Below are positions 16,001 through 22,939 of a DNA stretch of 28,114 bases, piece after piece. A model generated the notes under the pieces. It did no database searches. It was not told the origin of the DNA and was given only the letters and a program-made list of their open reading frames with translations. A program made the translations under genes and the position numbers. The DNA lies in the NCBI GenBank assembly GCA_964467615.1, contig CAYXRK010000048.1, forward strand, positions 1 through 28,114, read 5' to 3'. The stretch comes from CAYXRK01 sp964467615 (GTDB lineage: Bacteria; Hydrogenedentota; Hydrogenedentia; Hydrogenedentales; GCA-2746185). The first letter of the stretch is position 1; the number at the start of each line of letters is the position of its first letter.

Positions 16001-16638
16001 CCATCGGGCAGCGCCTTGATGGCAAACGGGACGTCTTCAAGTTCGACGACGCGATCCGGTCCGGAAGCGCCCGCCTCGTAGAGAGCGACCTGTGGGGGCT
16101 GGCGCGTCGCCACGGCGAGATAACGCGACGACGACGCGACCGCGACGGGAACGCTGCCGTCGCTCGCCAACGTGGCCGTAACTTTTCCGCTCTGCGCGTC
16201 AATCAAAGTAATCGTGTCGGAGAAACTGTCCGCCGTGGCGAACCCACCTCCGGGCAACGCCGCGATATCGGCAGGGCCTTTGCCGACGCTGACCGTGCCG
16301 GACACTTCAAAGGTCTGCAGATTGACGAGCGTTACGGTGGCATCGAGGCGGTTCGCTACCGCGAGGGTCCGTCCGTCGTGCGACACCGCCAAGCTGGCGG
16401 GGCCCTTTCCGGTAGAAATGCTTCGCGCGGGCTGTAGGGTGTCGAGGGAAACCCGGACGACTTCGTTCCGATCGTACGCAGCGAGGAATAGACTGTTCGA
16501 GGGCGGGTCGATGAGGGCCGCTCGGAACTGCCCGTGTTCGGAAAGCGCCGCGAAATCTTGTGCGTAACCCGCCCCGGCAAAGATCATCGAAAGGCATAGG
16601 ACTGCGTGGCCGGTAATGGTGTGTCTACGCCGATCCAC
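13075..16638 (-). CDS. LptD/OstA-like outer-membrane protein with N-terminal beta-propeller
   Basis: A 1187-residue protein, longer than ordinary LptD (about 700-850). Order: signal peptide 1-27 (ends AGAGYAQ); a YVTN-type beta-propeller about 30-300, with repeats such as GKGPASLAVSHDGRTLAVAN and VSVGKGPADIAALPGGGFATA; a Pro/Ala-rich linker about 305-425; an LptA-like OstA segment about 430-600 (GDTFFEGESL, VEASGNIKI); and an LptD beta-barrel about 610-1187. The TTCDHPVPHYRL and VIDTPFFVPKW motifs at the barrel start are typical of LptD, and the chain ends in Phe as barrels do. The mature protein has just two Cys, 619 and 1155. LptD puts LPS into the outer leaflet. I chose GTG 16638 with GGGGGA upstream; the open frame runs to 16836 but has no signal before that point. 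No LptE or other lpt gene nearby. Confidence 0.85.
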   Translation of the reverse strand: MDRRRHTITGHAVLCLSMIFAGAGYAQDFAALSEHGQFRAALIDPPSNSLFLAAYDRNEVVRVSLDTLQPARSISTGKGPASLAVSHDGRTLAVANRLDATVTLVNLQTFEVSGTVSVGKGPADIAALPGGGFATADSFSDTITLIDAQSGKVTATLASDGSVPVAVASSSRYLAVATRQPPQVALYEAGASGPDRVVELEDVPFAIKALPDGRFVVAARGGVSVIDDDGKAEELAAENPTALALSETGFLVASGATIESYDSNLARGDSWTLPSPVQTLAATGGFMAALSLEEKSAYTRGRAEIAPAAVQPPPQPSPGPIVEEAETVAPSAPALPEAPPPTPEPIAAVPAPSSAPAQPAADSEEPATESVGPGAESQTNAPDLTPRPRQQIRPEFSKKPGPVPMGGNEAHAPALAPASQQTFTEALSSGATIGEGELGFIVPDLSQPIEDPVAGILEGDLEGNLSMSDGFRFRIGDTFFEGESLSREITNGAVEASGNIKIEQADSSLTATRLKYTYPIEEPDAPEDEAKPRLLSTPETPEDRQQRLVRQGKFEAEGIHLIEPSRELQADFVQYDLASQTGEMFGAKGKAGVVYFNAATLRVLGPDEFQAEDLWVTTCDHPVPHYRLRLKNATVSNNQVVLGTNARLQLGVIDTPFFVPKWSAGYHGDRETSLDFDTGRNAETGTFVNVGLWFKVTEHLDLALRFMPTQKEGLGMGVDMEYDFMNATESRLFRSKGSLRTMYTTHDRGYTEFYHRTELSDRTVFLAQTEQWYDRNFVKDFFYDTYRDRTGPRTFGNLTHITKNDGILTLTASKATHDFTRETEKLPEFTYHHLERELAKNLYFSFDTYNGYYESFRRRYDDESGRSISTARLTYDWNAAPWLNIAPFAEGGVSWYSRTRDDENSEVTVNGVGGVTVQSRFQRTYGGVLGFSEFKHIVVPSMTYSYRAPGGIDIDDVPKFDALDDVPGRSRVETKIDNILLGKDAETGETWPVARVSAYTGNDFSNEDRRSQDYEMEIDIRPRSWWGFQTVGEHHGIENERDFLDYFPLLNRVRDAGSDIRERVDDEYLPDDQRGDFNRVLALFYYDDAALNGNFNARLGYAYTETDKDIFNREILYGMGYRVNDKWSLSFEHRYDFERDELVRQSYELRRRLHCWEATFRVRDRRSGFDVGIEFSLAAFPGARVKF

Positions 16639-16750
16639 TTTATCCCCCGACAGCGAGCGACCACTGAACCGACCGCGCAAACGGGCCACGCGCGTATCGT
16701 CGCCCGCCCGAACTCCCCCGAGTCCTTCCCGTTCCGCAGTCACAAAAAGG

Positions 16751-16781
16751 ACTGTAGCACGGAAATTGACGGAGAGGCCAA
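16751..16781 (-). promoter_or_regulatory. Possible promoter of the LptD-like gene
   Basis: On the minus strand TTGGCC (16776-16781) and TACAGT (16751-16756) are 19 bases apart, the latter as an extended -10 (TGC before it). It lies about 113 bases before the GTG start at 16638. The match is only moderate. Confidence 0.3.
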
Positions 16782-16849
16782 CTGGAATGGCCCGCCGGTG
16801 AGGAACTTTGCGCAGGGATTTCGGTTTGGACTCCATATCGAGACGGGCC

Positions 16850-16879
16850 TTGTCCTTGGGCGGCGCGTATACGTATGAT
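16850..16879 (+). promoter_or_regulatory. Sigma70-like promoter of the PQQ dehydrogenase gene
   Basis: TTGTCC (16850-16855, 4 of 6) and TATGAT (16874-16879, 5 of 6) are 18 bases apart. The -10 ends 61 bases before the ATG at 16941. This also argues against the upstream in-frame ATG at 16875, which would lie inside the -10 box. Confidence 0.5.
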
Positions 16880-16940
16880 CCGGCTCATTTTTCAAGCAGC
16901 AGCGGGCCAGAAGCTGTGCCACAACGAGAGGAATGGATCC

Positions 16941-18878
16941 ATGAAGCAATTGATTTCCGGATGCGTCTGCGCCGCGGTGGCCGTGATATGTGTTGCCACC
17001 GCTTCGGCACAAAAGGGCGCGGCGGGCGGCGAGTGGCCGTATTACTCCGGCGACCTCGGCTCGACCAAGTATTCGCCGCTCGACCAAATAAACAAAGACA
17101 ACGTCGAAGACCTCGTCCCGGTGTGGAAGTGGGACTCGCCCGACAACGAGATCGCCGCCGCGAACCCGAGCAAGATGTACTTTGGGTACAAGGGATCCCC
17201 GTTGGTCGTCGATGGCGTCATGTATACGGTCACCGGCTACAACCTGGCTGCGTCTATCGATCTCAAAACAGGGAAGACCCTGTGGACCTTCGATCCGAAA
17301 GTTTGGGAAGGCCCGCGGCCTGGAAACCTGGGCTTCAATTCGCGAGGGGTGTCGTTCTGGAAGGACGAGAACGGCAAAGGCCGCGTCATCCTCTGCACGC
17401 AACACAACTACATGTACGCGCTCGACGCGGCGACCGGAAACCTGATCGAAAGTTTCGGTGACAAAGGCGTCGTCGATCTCGATAAGGACTATCGCCGCGA
17501 AGTCCTGCGCACGGCGGTATGGGCGGTTTCGCCGTCCATCGTAGTGAAGGACACCATCGTTGTCGGGCGCGCGATCAACGACGGCCCGACCACCAAGGAA
17601 ATGCCGCCGGGCGACGTGCTGGCCTACGACGCGCGGACGGGCGCGCACAAGTGGACCTTCTTCAATCCGCCGAAGAAGGGACAGGTCGGCTACGAGACCT
17701 GGGAAGACGGATCGGCTGAATACACCGGTAACGCCAACGTGTGGACGCATATGTCCGCCGACCCGGAACTTGGCTATGTCTATCTGCCCTTTGGCACGCC
17801 GACGAACGATTGGTACGGCGGACATCGCCACGGGGACAACGCGTTCGCGGAAAGCATTGTGTGCGTGAAGGCCGACACCGGCGAGTACGTGTGGCATTTC
17901 CAACACGTGCATCACGGGCTTTGGGACTACGATCTTCCCAGCGCGCCGGTGCTTTGCGACATCACGGTGGACGGCAAAGAAATCAAGGCGCTCGCCCAAA
18001 TCACCAAGCAAGGCTTCTGCTGGGTACTGGATCGCACGACCGGCAAGGGCGTTTGGCCGATCGAGGAGCGTCCTGTTCCGCAATCCACCGCTGAAGGCGA
18101 GAAGTCATCGCCGACGCAGCCGTTCCCCACGAAGCCCGCGCCTTTCGTCCTGCAGGGTGGGACCGAAGAAAACCTGATCGACTACACGCCCGAGTTGAAG
18201 GCGGAAGCCCTCAAAATTCTGAACACCGTGTTGCACGGTCCGATCTACACGCCGCCCGTCGAAGGAAAGCCAACGATCAATTTGCCCGGTTGGGGCGGCG
18301 GCGGCAATTGGCCGGGCGCATCGTTCGACCCGGACACGGATATGCTATACATCCCCTCGAACAGCGGCGCGCCGATCACGATGACGCTCGTTCGTCCGGA
18401 TGCGGCGCGCTCGAATTTCACGTTCGTCGGGCAGGTGGGAAATCTGGCCGGTCCGAAAGGCTTGCCGTTGTTCAAGGGACCGTACGGCAAAGTGTCCGCG
18501 ATAGACCTCAAGACCGGTGAGTATGCGTGGGAAATAGCTATCGGACGCGGACCGGCGGATCACCCGGCGCTCAAAGACCTGAATCTGCCCGACCTCGGCA
18601 GCGACGGCGGCAACACGCTCCTGACCAAGACGCTGCTCTTCATCACGAATAGCTCCGGCGGCGGCGGTCGGCGCGGCGGTGGTGACGCGGCGGCGAACAC
18701 GGCGTTCAATTTCCGGGCAATCGACAAAGCGACGGGGAAAGTTATCCACGGCCGCACCTTGGACGTATCTCCCAGCGCGCCGCACATCACCTACATGCTC
18801 GAAGGCAAGCAATACATCGCCATTCCCTTCGGCGGAGGCCGGAGTCCATCGGGGATTATGGCGCTAGCCCTTCCGTAG
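16941..18878 (+). CDS. Exported PQQ-dependent dehydrogenase (quinoprotein alcohol/glucose type)
   Basis: A 645-residue eight-bladed propeller enzyme that oxidises alcohols or sugars in the periplasm with pyrroloquinoline quinone. A signal peptide ends about residue 24 (...CVATASAQ). The first blade begins WPYYSGDLGSTKYSPLDQI, the family's usual opening; tryptophan-docking repeats such as LDAATGNLIESF, YDARTGAHKWTFF and DRTTGKGVWPIEERPVPQS follow. The stretch HVHHGLWDYDLPSAPVL is also typical. The Gly/Arg loop SSGGGGRRGGGD near residue 595 may be flexible. There is no CxxCH, so no heme domain; electrons must go to another carrier. ATG 16941 has GAGAGGA eight bases before it; ATG 16875 is less likely. 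No pqq synthesis genes are seen. Substrate unknown. Confidence 0.9.
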   Translation: MKQLISGCVCAAVAVICVATASAQKGAAGGEWPYYSGDLGSTKYSPLDQINKDNVEDLVPVWKWDSPDNEIAAANPSKMYFGYKGSPLVVDGVMYTVTGYNLAASIDLKTGKTLWTFDPKVWEGPRPGNLGFNSRGVSFWKDENGKGRVILCTQHNYMYALDAATGNLIESFGDKGVVDLDKDYRREVLRTAVWAVSPSIVVKDTIVVGRAINDGPTTKEMPPGDVLAYDARTGAHKWTFFNPPKKGQVGYETWEDGSAEYTGNANVWTHMSADPELGYVYLPFGTPTNDWYGGHRHGDNAFAESIVCVKADTGEYVWHFQHVHHGLWDYDLPSAPVLCDITVDGKEIKALAQITKQGFCWVLDRTTGKGVWPIEERPVPQSTAEGEKSSPTQPFPTKPAPFVLQGGTEENLIDYTPELKAEALKILNTVLHGPIYTPPVEGKPTINLPGWGGGGNWPGASFDPDTDMLYIPSNSGAPITMTLVRPDAARSNFTFVGQVGNLAGPKGLPLFKGPYGKVSAIDLKTGEYAWEIAIGRGPADHPALKDLNLPDLGSDGGNTLLTKTLLFITNSSGGGGRRGGGDAAANTAFNFRAIDKATGKVIHGRTLDVSPSAPHITYMLEGKQYIAIPFGGGRSPSGIMALALP

Positions 18879-18887
18879 CGGCTCGTG

Positions 18888-18908
18888 GCATGGGCTTCCA
18901 GCCCATGC
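18888..18908. repeat. Short perfect palindrome, possible terminator or dispersed repeat
   Basis: GCATGGGCT-TCC-AGCCCATGC: nine-base arms around three bases, nine bases after the PQQ stop. No T-tract follows, so it may be a Rho-linked 3' end, or a member of a repeat family. I see only one copy in this window. Confidence 0.5.
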
Positions 18909-19030
18909 ACTCGGAGCCGGGAACACCCGATTACCGCTCGGGAACCGAGACCGCCTGCAACGGACCCGCCCGCCATATCATTTGCGGTAGTGATCCGTTA
19001 GAATCGGGTTCAAATTGGGAGACATACGGC

Positions 19031-19291
19031 ATGGTCGCAGCGGAACTGTTGGAAATACTGGTTTGTCCGGAGAACAAGACACCGGTCAAGCTCGTGGGTG
19101 ACGATGTCATCGCGAAGGCGAACGCGGCCATCGCGGCGGGCACGCTCAAGAACCGCGCGGGCGAGAAAATCGAAGAAAAAATCGACGGCGGCCTTCTGCG
19201 CGAAGACCAGGCGTACATGTACCCGATCCGCGAAGACATCCCCATTATGCTGATCGATGAGGCGATACCGTACGCGCAGTTGAAGGGGTAG
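19031..19291 (+). CDS. Trm112-like small protein
   Basis: An 86-residue protein of the Trm112/YcaR family, usually a zinc-ribbon-like partner that steadies methyltransferases. The start MVAAELLEILVCPENKTPVKL and the end MYPIREDIPIMLIDEAIP match the family, with the typical LLEILVCP and Y/FP-x-R-x-D/E-x-IPxML parts. Between them is an insert of about 25 residues (DDVIAKANAAIAAG...) known in some related groups. It has only one Cys (12), so it cannot bind zinc by the usual four-Cys site. I start it at ATG 19031, eight bases after GGGAGA; the open frame reaching back to 18890 reads through the palindrome and is not family-like. It precedes an ALDH gene by 142 bases, same strand. Partner methyltransferase not visible. 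Confidence 0.8.
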   Translation: MVAAELLEILVCPENKTPVKLVGDDVIAKANAAIAAGTLKNRAGEKIEEKIDGGLLREDQAYMYPIREDIPIMLIDEAIPYAQLKG

Positions 19292-19344
19292 GATCCGCCG
19301 CGATTTCACGGCATTTTCGACGGGTGGCGCATTGGCGCGGCCCG

Positions 19345-19353
19345 TGTTACACT
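19345..19353 (+). promoter_or_regulatory. Possible extended -10 promoter of the ALDH gene
   Basis: TGTTACACT is an extended -10 box (TGn plus TACACT, 4 of 6) 80 bases before the ALDH start. I find no clear -35 hexamer at the right distance. Weak, but the gap before the ALDH gene is otherwise empty. Confidence 0.3.
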
Positions 19354-19433
19354 GCCGGATTCGGGCTGTGAGTATGCGGTCCGTCCGGGCCGGTTTGTAG
19401 AACACGTTTTATTGCAACGAGGAGGAGAGAACG

Positions 19434-20927
19434 ATGGCAGTAGCAACGCAAGCCCCGGCGAGGGACGCCAAGGCGAACCAATTTTTGTCGGTTACGCGCA
19501 AGATGCTCATCAATGGCCGTTGGGTCGACGCGGCATCCGGCAAGACCTTCGCCACCTACAACCCGGCGACGGGCGAGGAACTGTGTCAGGTCGCCGAGGG
19601 CGATAAGGAAGACATCAATCGCGCGGTGGCCGCGGCGCGCAAGGCGTTCGATTCCGGCCCGTGGTCGAAGACGACGCCGAACGTGCGCACGAAGATGCTC
19701 TGGAAACTTTCGGATATCGTCGCCGCCAACGCGCAGACGCTGGCAGAACTTGAGTCGCTCGATAATGGCAAAGCGGTCGCGATGGCCAAGGCGGTGGACG
19801 TTGCCGGTACCGTCGAACACTTCCAATACATGGCCGGCTGGGCGACGAAGATCGACGGCCGCACCTTCAATATGTCCAGCAAGGCCCACATCGGTTTCAC
19901 GCTCCGCGAGCCGGTTGGCGTGTGCGGTCAGATTATTCCGTGGAATTTCCCGCTCATGATGGCCGCGTGGAAGCTCGGCCCGGCGTTGGCGGCGGGTTGT
20001 ACCGTCGTGTTGAAGCCCGCCGAACAGACGCCCCTCACGGCGCTGCTTCTCGGCGAGTTAATCATGGAAGCTGGGTTCCCCGAAGGCGTCGTGAATATCG
20101 TGCCCGGTTTCGGCGAGACGGCCGGCGCGGCATTGTCAGGCCACCCGGACGTGGACAAGGTCGCGTTCACGGGATCGACGGAAGTCGGCAAGCTTATCCT
20201 TAAGGCCGCGTCGGGGAACTTGAAGAAAGTTTCGCTCGAACTCGGCGGCAAGGCGCCGAACATCGTGTTCTCGGACGCCGATATCAAGGCGGCCACCTCG
20301 GGCGCGGCGATGGGCATCTTCTTCAACCAGGGCCAGGTCTGCTGCGCGGGTTCGCGGCTCTACGTGCAGAAGGACAAGTTCGACGCGGTCGTCGGCGGCC
20401 TGTGCGATGCGGCCAAGAACATGAAGATTGCGCCGGGCATGGATCCGACGTGCGAAATGGGACCGCTGGTTTCCGATGAACAACAGAACCGGGTGACCGG
20501 TATGGTGTCGCGCGGCCTCGAAGCCGGCGCGAAGGCGATTGTCGGCGGCGAACCGGTAAAGGGCCCGGGCTACTTCTACAAGCCGACCGTCCTTGTCGAC
20601 ACGAAGCCGAACATGGAAGTCGTGCGCGAGGAGATATTCGGGCCGGTCGTGGTCGCCGCGCCGTTCGACGACATCGAGGAATTGGCGCGCCAGGCGAACG
20701 ACACGCCCTACGGCCTGAGCGCGGGCATCTGGACGAAGGACATCAACAAGGCGCACGCGATGGCCTCGAGGCTCAAGGCCGGCACGGTGTGGATCAATTG
20801 CTACAACGTCTTCGATCCGCACATGCCATTTGGCGGCTACAAGCAATCGGGCCTTGGCCGCGAAATGGGCCCCGAAGTGATCGACAATTACACCGAGGTC
20901 AAGTCCGTCTGTATCGGCGGGTTCTAA
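19434..20927 (+). CDS. NAD(P)-dependent aldehyde dehydrogenase
   Basis: A 497-residue ALDH that oxidises an aldehyde to its acid in the cytoplasm. Motifs: IIPWNFPLMMAAWKLGPALAAGCTVVLKPAEQTP (the NAD cleft with catalytic Asn and the Lys), FTGSTEVGKLI, the general-base Glu269 in LELGGKAPN, the nucleophile Cys303 in FNQGQVCCAGSR, and EEIFGPVV. The form and length are nearest the ALDH1/2 and betaine-aldehyde type enzymes. The Glu after KPAE suits both NAD and NADP. An exceptional ribosome-binding site (GAGGAGGAGAG) and a strong terminator behind suggest strong expression as a single gene. It may oxidise the semialdehyde made by an aminotransferase or the PQQ product (inference). Confidence 0.95.
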   Translation: MAVATQAPARDAKANQFLSVTRKMLINGRWVDAASGKTFATYNPATGEELCQVAEGDKEDINRAVAAARKAFDSGPWSKTTPNVRTKMLWKLSDIVAANAQTLAELESLDNGKAVAMAKAVDVAGTVEHFQYMAGWATKIDGRTFNMSSKAHIGFTLREPVGVCGQIIPWNFPLMMAAWKLGPALAAGCTVVLKPAEQTPLTALLLGELIMEAGFPEGVVNIVPGFGETAGAALSGHPDVDKVAFTGSTEVGKLILKAASGNLKKVSLELGGKAPNIVFSDADIKAATSGAAMGIFFNQGQVCCAGSRLYVQKDKFDAVVGGLCDAAKNMKIAPGMDPTCEMGPLVSDEQQNRVTGMVSRGLEAGAKAIVGGEPVKGPGYFYKPTVLVDTKPNMEVVREEIFGPVVVAAPFDDIEELARQANDTPYGLSAGIWTKDINKAHAMASRLKAGTVWINCYNVFDPHMPFGGYKQSGLGREMGPEVIDNYTEVKSVCIGGF

Positions 20928-20957
20928 GCGCCAGGTAAACAATCGAGACTGTCATCG

Positions 20958-20985
20958 GCCGCCGGGTTATCCCGGCGGCTTTTTT
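20958..20985 (+). terminator. Intrinsic terminator of the ALDH gene
   Basis: GCCGCCGGG-TTAT-CCCGGCGGC: nine perfect GC-rich pairs, a four-base loop and then six Ts, 30 bases after the ALDH stop. This is a textbook Rho-independent terminator. It lies in the gap between two converging genes, with the T-tract only on the plus side. Confidence 0.93.
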
Positions 20986-21007
20986 ATGTAAAGTTGATGA
21001 TTCCCGT

Positions 21008-21787
21008 TTACGTCGTCAGAAACTTCCGCCGGAGGCGGCGCATGCCGCCGATCCATCGGTCGTAGTCGGAACTTTTGCGCTGCATGTAGGACAGGACTTC
21101 CGGGTGGGGGAGGATGAGGAACCGTTCCTCGCGCAGGCCTTCGATAACCGCGTCCGCGACGACCGACGGCTCGATCATGCCGTCCACGCCCGCAACGCCG
21201 CCGTTCTCCGTGCCGGCGGTCATATTCGTGCGGACGGCTTGCGGACAGAGCACGCTCACCTTGACGCCGTCATCGCCGTGCGTGATTGCGAGGGACTCGG
21301 CGAACGCGACGGCGGCGTGCTTCGTGACGGCATAGGGCGCGGAGCCAATTTGGCTGAGCAGGCCCGCCGCGGAGGCGGTGTTCAGAATATAGCCGTCGTG
21401 GCGCGCGATCATGCCCGGCAGAACGGCTCGCGCGGCATAGATATGCGCCATCACATTGATCTTCCAGATGCGCTCCCAGCCTTCGTTCGAGGCCGAGGCC
21501 GCGTGCGTCTCGTCCATGACCAGAATGCCCGCGTTTGAAACCATCAGATCGACCAGACCGTAGTTCCTTTCAGCTTCCTTGACGACGCGGACAACGTCGA
21601 GTTCGAGCGAGACGTCGCACTTGATACCTACGCCGCCAATCTCGCCCGCGACGGCCTTCGCGCCGGCTTCGTCCAGATCGGCAACGACAACTCCCCGCGC
21701 GCCTTCCTTGGCGAATCGGCGGCAGAGTTCCGCGCCGATACCGTGCGCGCCGCCGGTGACGACGGCAACTTTACCGCGAAGCTCCAC
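21008..21787 (-). CDS. SDR-family oxidoreductase
   Basis: A 259-residue classical short-chain dehydrogenase. Seen: TGGAHGIG (residues 11-18), Asp37 (VVADLD) favouring NAD(H), SNAG, Asn111, catalytic Ser139, and Tyr152 and Lys156 in YAVTKHA. The C-terminus, with PHPEVLSYMQRKSSDYDRWIGGMRRL, is like SDRs that sit in steroid, lipid or alcohol metabolism. The start is GTG, with an excellent GGGAGG seven bases upstream. It lies 30 bases after the aldo/keto reductase gene on the same strand, so the two form an operon with reductase-type activities. Substrate unknown. The plus-strand open frame over it is a shadow. Confidence 0.9.
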   Translation of the reverse strand: MELRGKVAVVTGGAHGIGAELCRRFAKEGARGVVVADLDEAGAKAVAGEIGGVGIKCDVSLELDVVRVVKEAERNYGLVDLMVSNAGILVMDETHAASASNEGWERIWKINVMAHIYAARAVLPGMIARHDGYILNTASAAGLLSQIGSAPYAVTKHAAVAFAESLAITHGDDGVKVSVLCPQAVRTNMTAGTENGGVAGVDGMIEPSVVADAVIEGLREERFLILPHPEVLSYMQRKSSDYDRWIGGMRRLRRKFLTT

Positions 21788-21817
21788 GTTTCGTCCTCCC
21801 AGAGGTTACGCGTCTGA

Positions 21818-22804
21818 CTACGAAAACATGCCCTTGACGGCGTGCGGTTTGTACGGCACTTCCAGTTCCTTGATTTCGTCCGCCGTGAGTTGGAGGTCGG
21901 CGGCGGCGATGGCGTCTTCGAGGTGGGTCATCTTTGTCGCGCCGACAATAGGCGCGGTGACGGCCGGCTTCGAAAGTAGCCACGCGAGCGCGACTTGCGC
22001 GGGTGAAACGCCGCGCTGCGCCGCGACTTTCTTGGTCGCCTCGATCACGTCCCAATCGTGCGGCTCGTTATACAGAATATCGGTGTAGCTGTCGGACCCC
22101 GCCCGCGTCGTGGACTCCTTGTCGTCGAGTTTTGTGCGAGTGCCCGCGAGCAGTCCGCGCGCCAGCGGCGACCAGGGGATCACGGCAACGCGTTCGGTCT
22201 CGCACAACGGGTTCATCTCGCGCTCTTCCTCGCGGTAGACGAGGTTGTAGTGGTTCTGCATCGAGACGAACCGCGCCCAGCCGTGCGCATCGGACAGCAT
22301 GAGCGCCTTCATGAACATCCAGGCGGGTGGCGAACTCGCGCCGATGTAACGCACCTTGCCCTGCCGCACGAGGAAGTCGAGCGCGGCGAGGACCTCTTCG
22401 AGCGGGGTATTCCGATCGAGGCGATGAATCTGATACAGGTCGATCGTATCGACGCCGAGCCGCTTGAGGGTCGCCTCGCACCCCTGCACGATGTGCTTGC
22501 GCGACAATCCGCCCATGTTCGGCTTATCAGTCATGGGGAAGCGGACCTTCGTCGCGAGGACGACTTCGTCGAGGTTCGCCATCTCGCGCAGCGCCTTGCC
22601 CGTCACCTCCTCGCTCACGCCGAGCGAGTACATGTCGGCGGTGTCGAAAAAGTTGATGCCCGCTTCGAGGGCGCGGCGGAAGAACGGCATCGAATCCGCC
22701 TCGTTCAGCACCCAAGGACGCCACTTCGGCGTGCCGTAGCTCATGCAGCCAAGACAGATTCGGGAGACCGTGACGCCGGTGTTACCGAGAAAGGTATATT
22801 TCAT
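21818..22804 (-). CDS. Aldo/keto reductase
   Basis: A 328-residue TIM-barrel NADPH-dependent reductase. The catalytic tetrad is complete: Asp54 and Tyr59 in NFFDTADMYSLGVSEE, Lys86 in VVLATKV, His127 in YQIHRLD. The LCETERVAVIPWSPLARGLLAG stretch is typical of the AKR5/AKR11/YajO-like group. The start at ATG 22804 (MKYTFLGNTG) fits the family and has GGAAG seven bases before it; an open frame up to 22867 adds 21 non-homologous residues. A TACACT at 22830-22835 could be a -10, though no -35 is seen. First gene of the AKR-SDR pair, behind the terminator of the helicase gene. Substrate unknown. Confidence 0.93.
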   Translation of the reverse strand: MKYTFLGNTGVTVSRICLGCMSYGTPKWRPWVLNEADSMPFFRRALEAGINFFDTADMYSLGVSEEVTGKALREMANLDEVVLATKVRFPMTDKPNMGGLSRKHIVQGCEATLKRLGVDTIDLYQIHRLDRNTPLEEVLAALDFLVRQGKVRYIGASSPPAWMFMKALMLSDAHGWARFVSMQNHYNLVYREEEREMNPLCETERVAVIPWSPLARGLLAGTRTKLDDKESTTRAGSDSYTDILYNEPHDWDVIEATKKVAAQRGVSPAQVALAWLLSKPAVTAPIVGATKMTHLEDAIAAADLQLTADEIKELEVPYKPHAVKGMFS

Positions 22805-22870
22805 GTCAGTCTTCCAGTGAGAAGCGGTGAGTGTATGCCACACACGCGCCTGAATTCGAGCATGCAAAAT

Positions 22871-22905
22871 GACAAAATCCAGGCCGTGAATTTCGTCACG
22901 GCCTG
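22871..22905 (-). terminator. Terminator of the DEAD-box helicase gene
   Basis: On the minus strand CCAGGCCGTGA (22895-22905) pairs perfectly with TCACGGCCTGG (22879-22889) around six bases, followed by ATTTTGTC and more T-rich sequence. It lies 35 bases after the helicase stop, so transcription stops before the aldo/keto reductase gene. A strong hairpin with a moderate T-tract. Confidence 0.8.
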
Positions 22906-22939
22906 GGTCTGGGAATTCGGTGAGTCTGAGAAGTAGCGC

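Larger units (their letters stand above)
16639..16940. other. 302-base divergent intergenic region between the LptD-like and PQQ genes
   Basis: It separates two oppositely transcribed exported proteins. It holds a good promoter for the PQQ gene (16850-16879), a weaker one for the LptD-like gene (16751-16781) and the two ribosome-binding sites. Open frames that cross it on both strands are extensions of those genes and show no protein-like sequence. I see no repeat or operator symmetry that I could defend. Confidence 0.6.

Noticed and set aside
16740..18083. 447-residue minus-strand open frame
   Set aside because: Antisense to the PQQ gene, Arg/His-rich shadow without motifs or signal.
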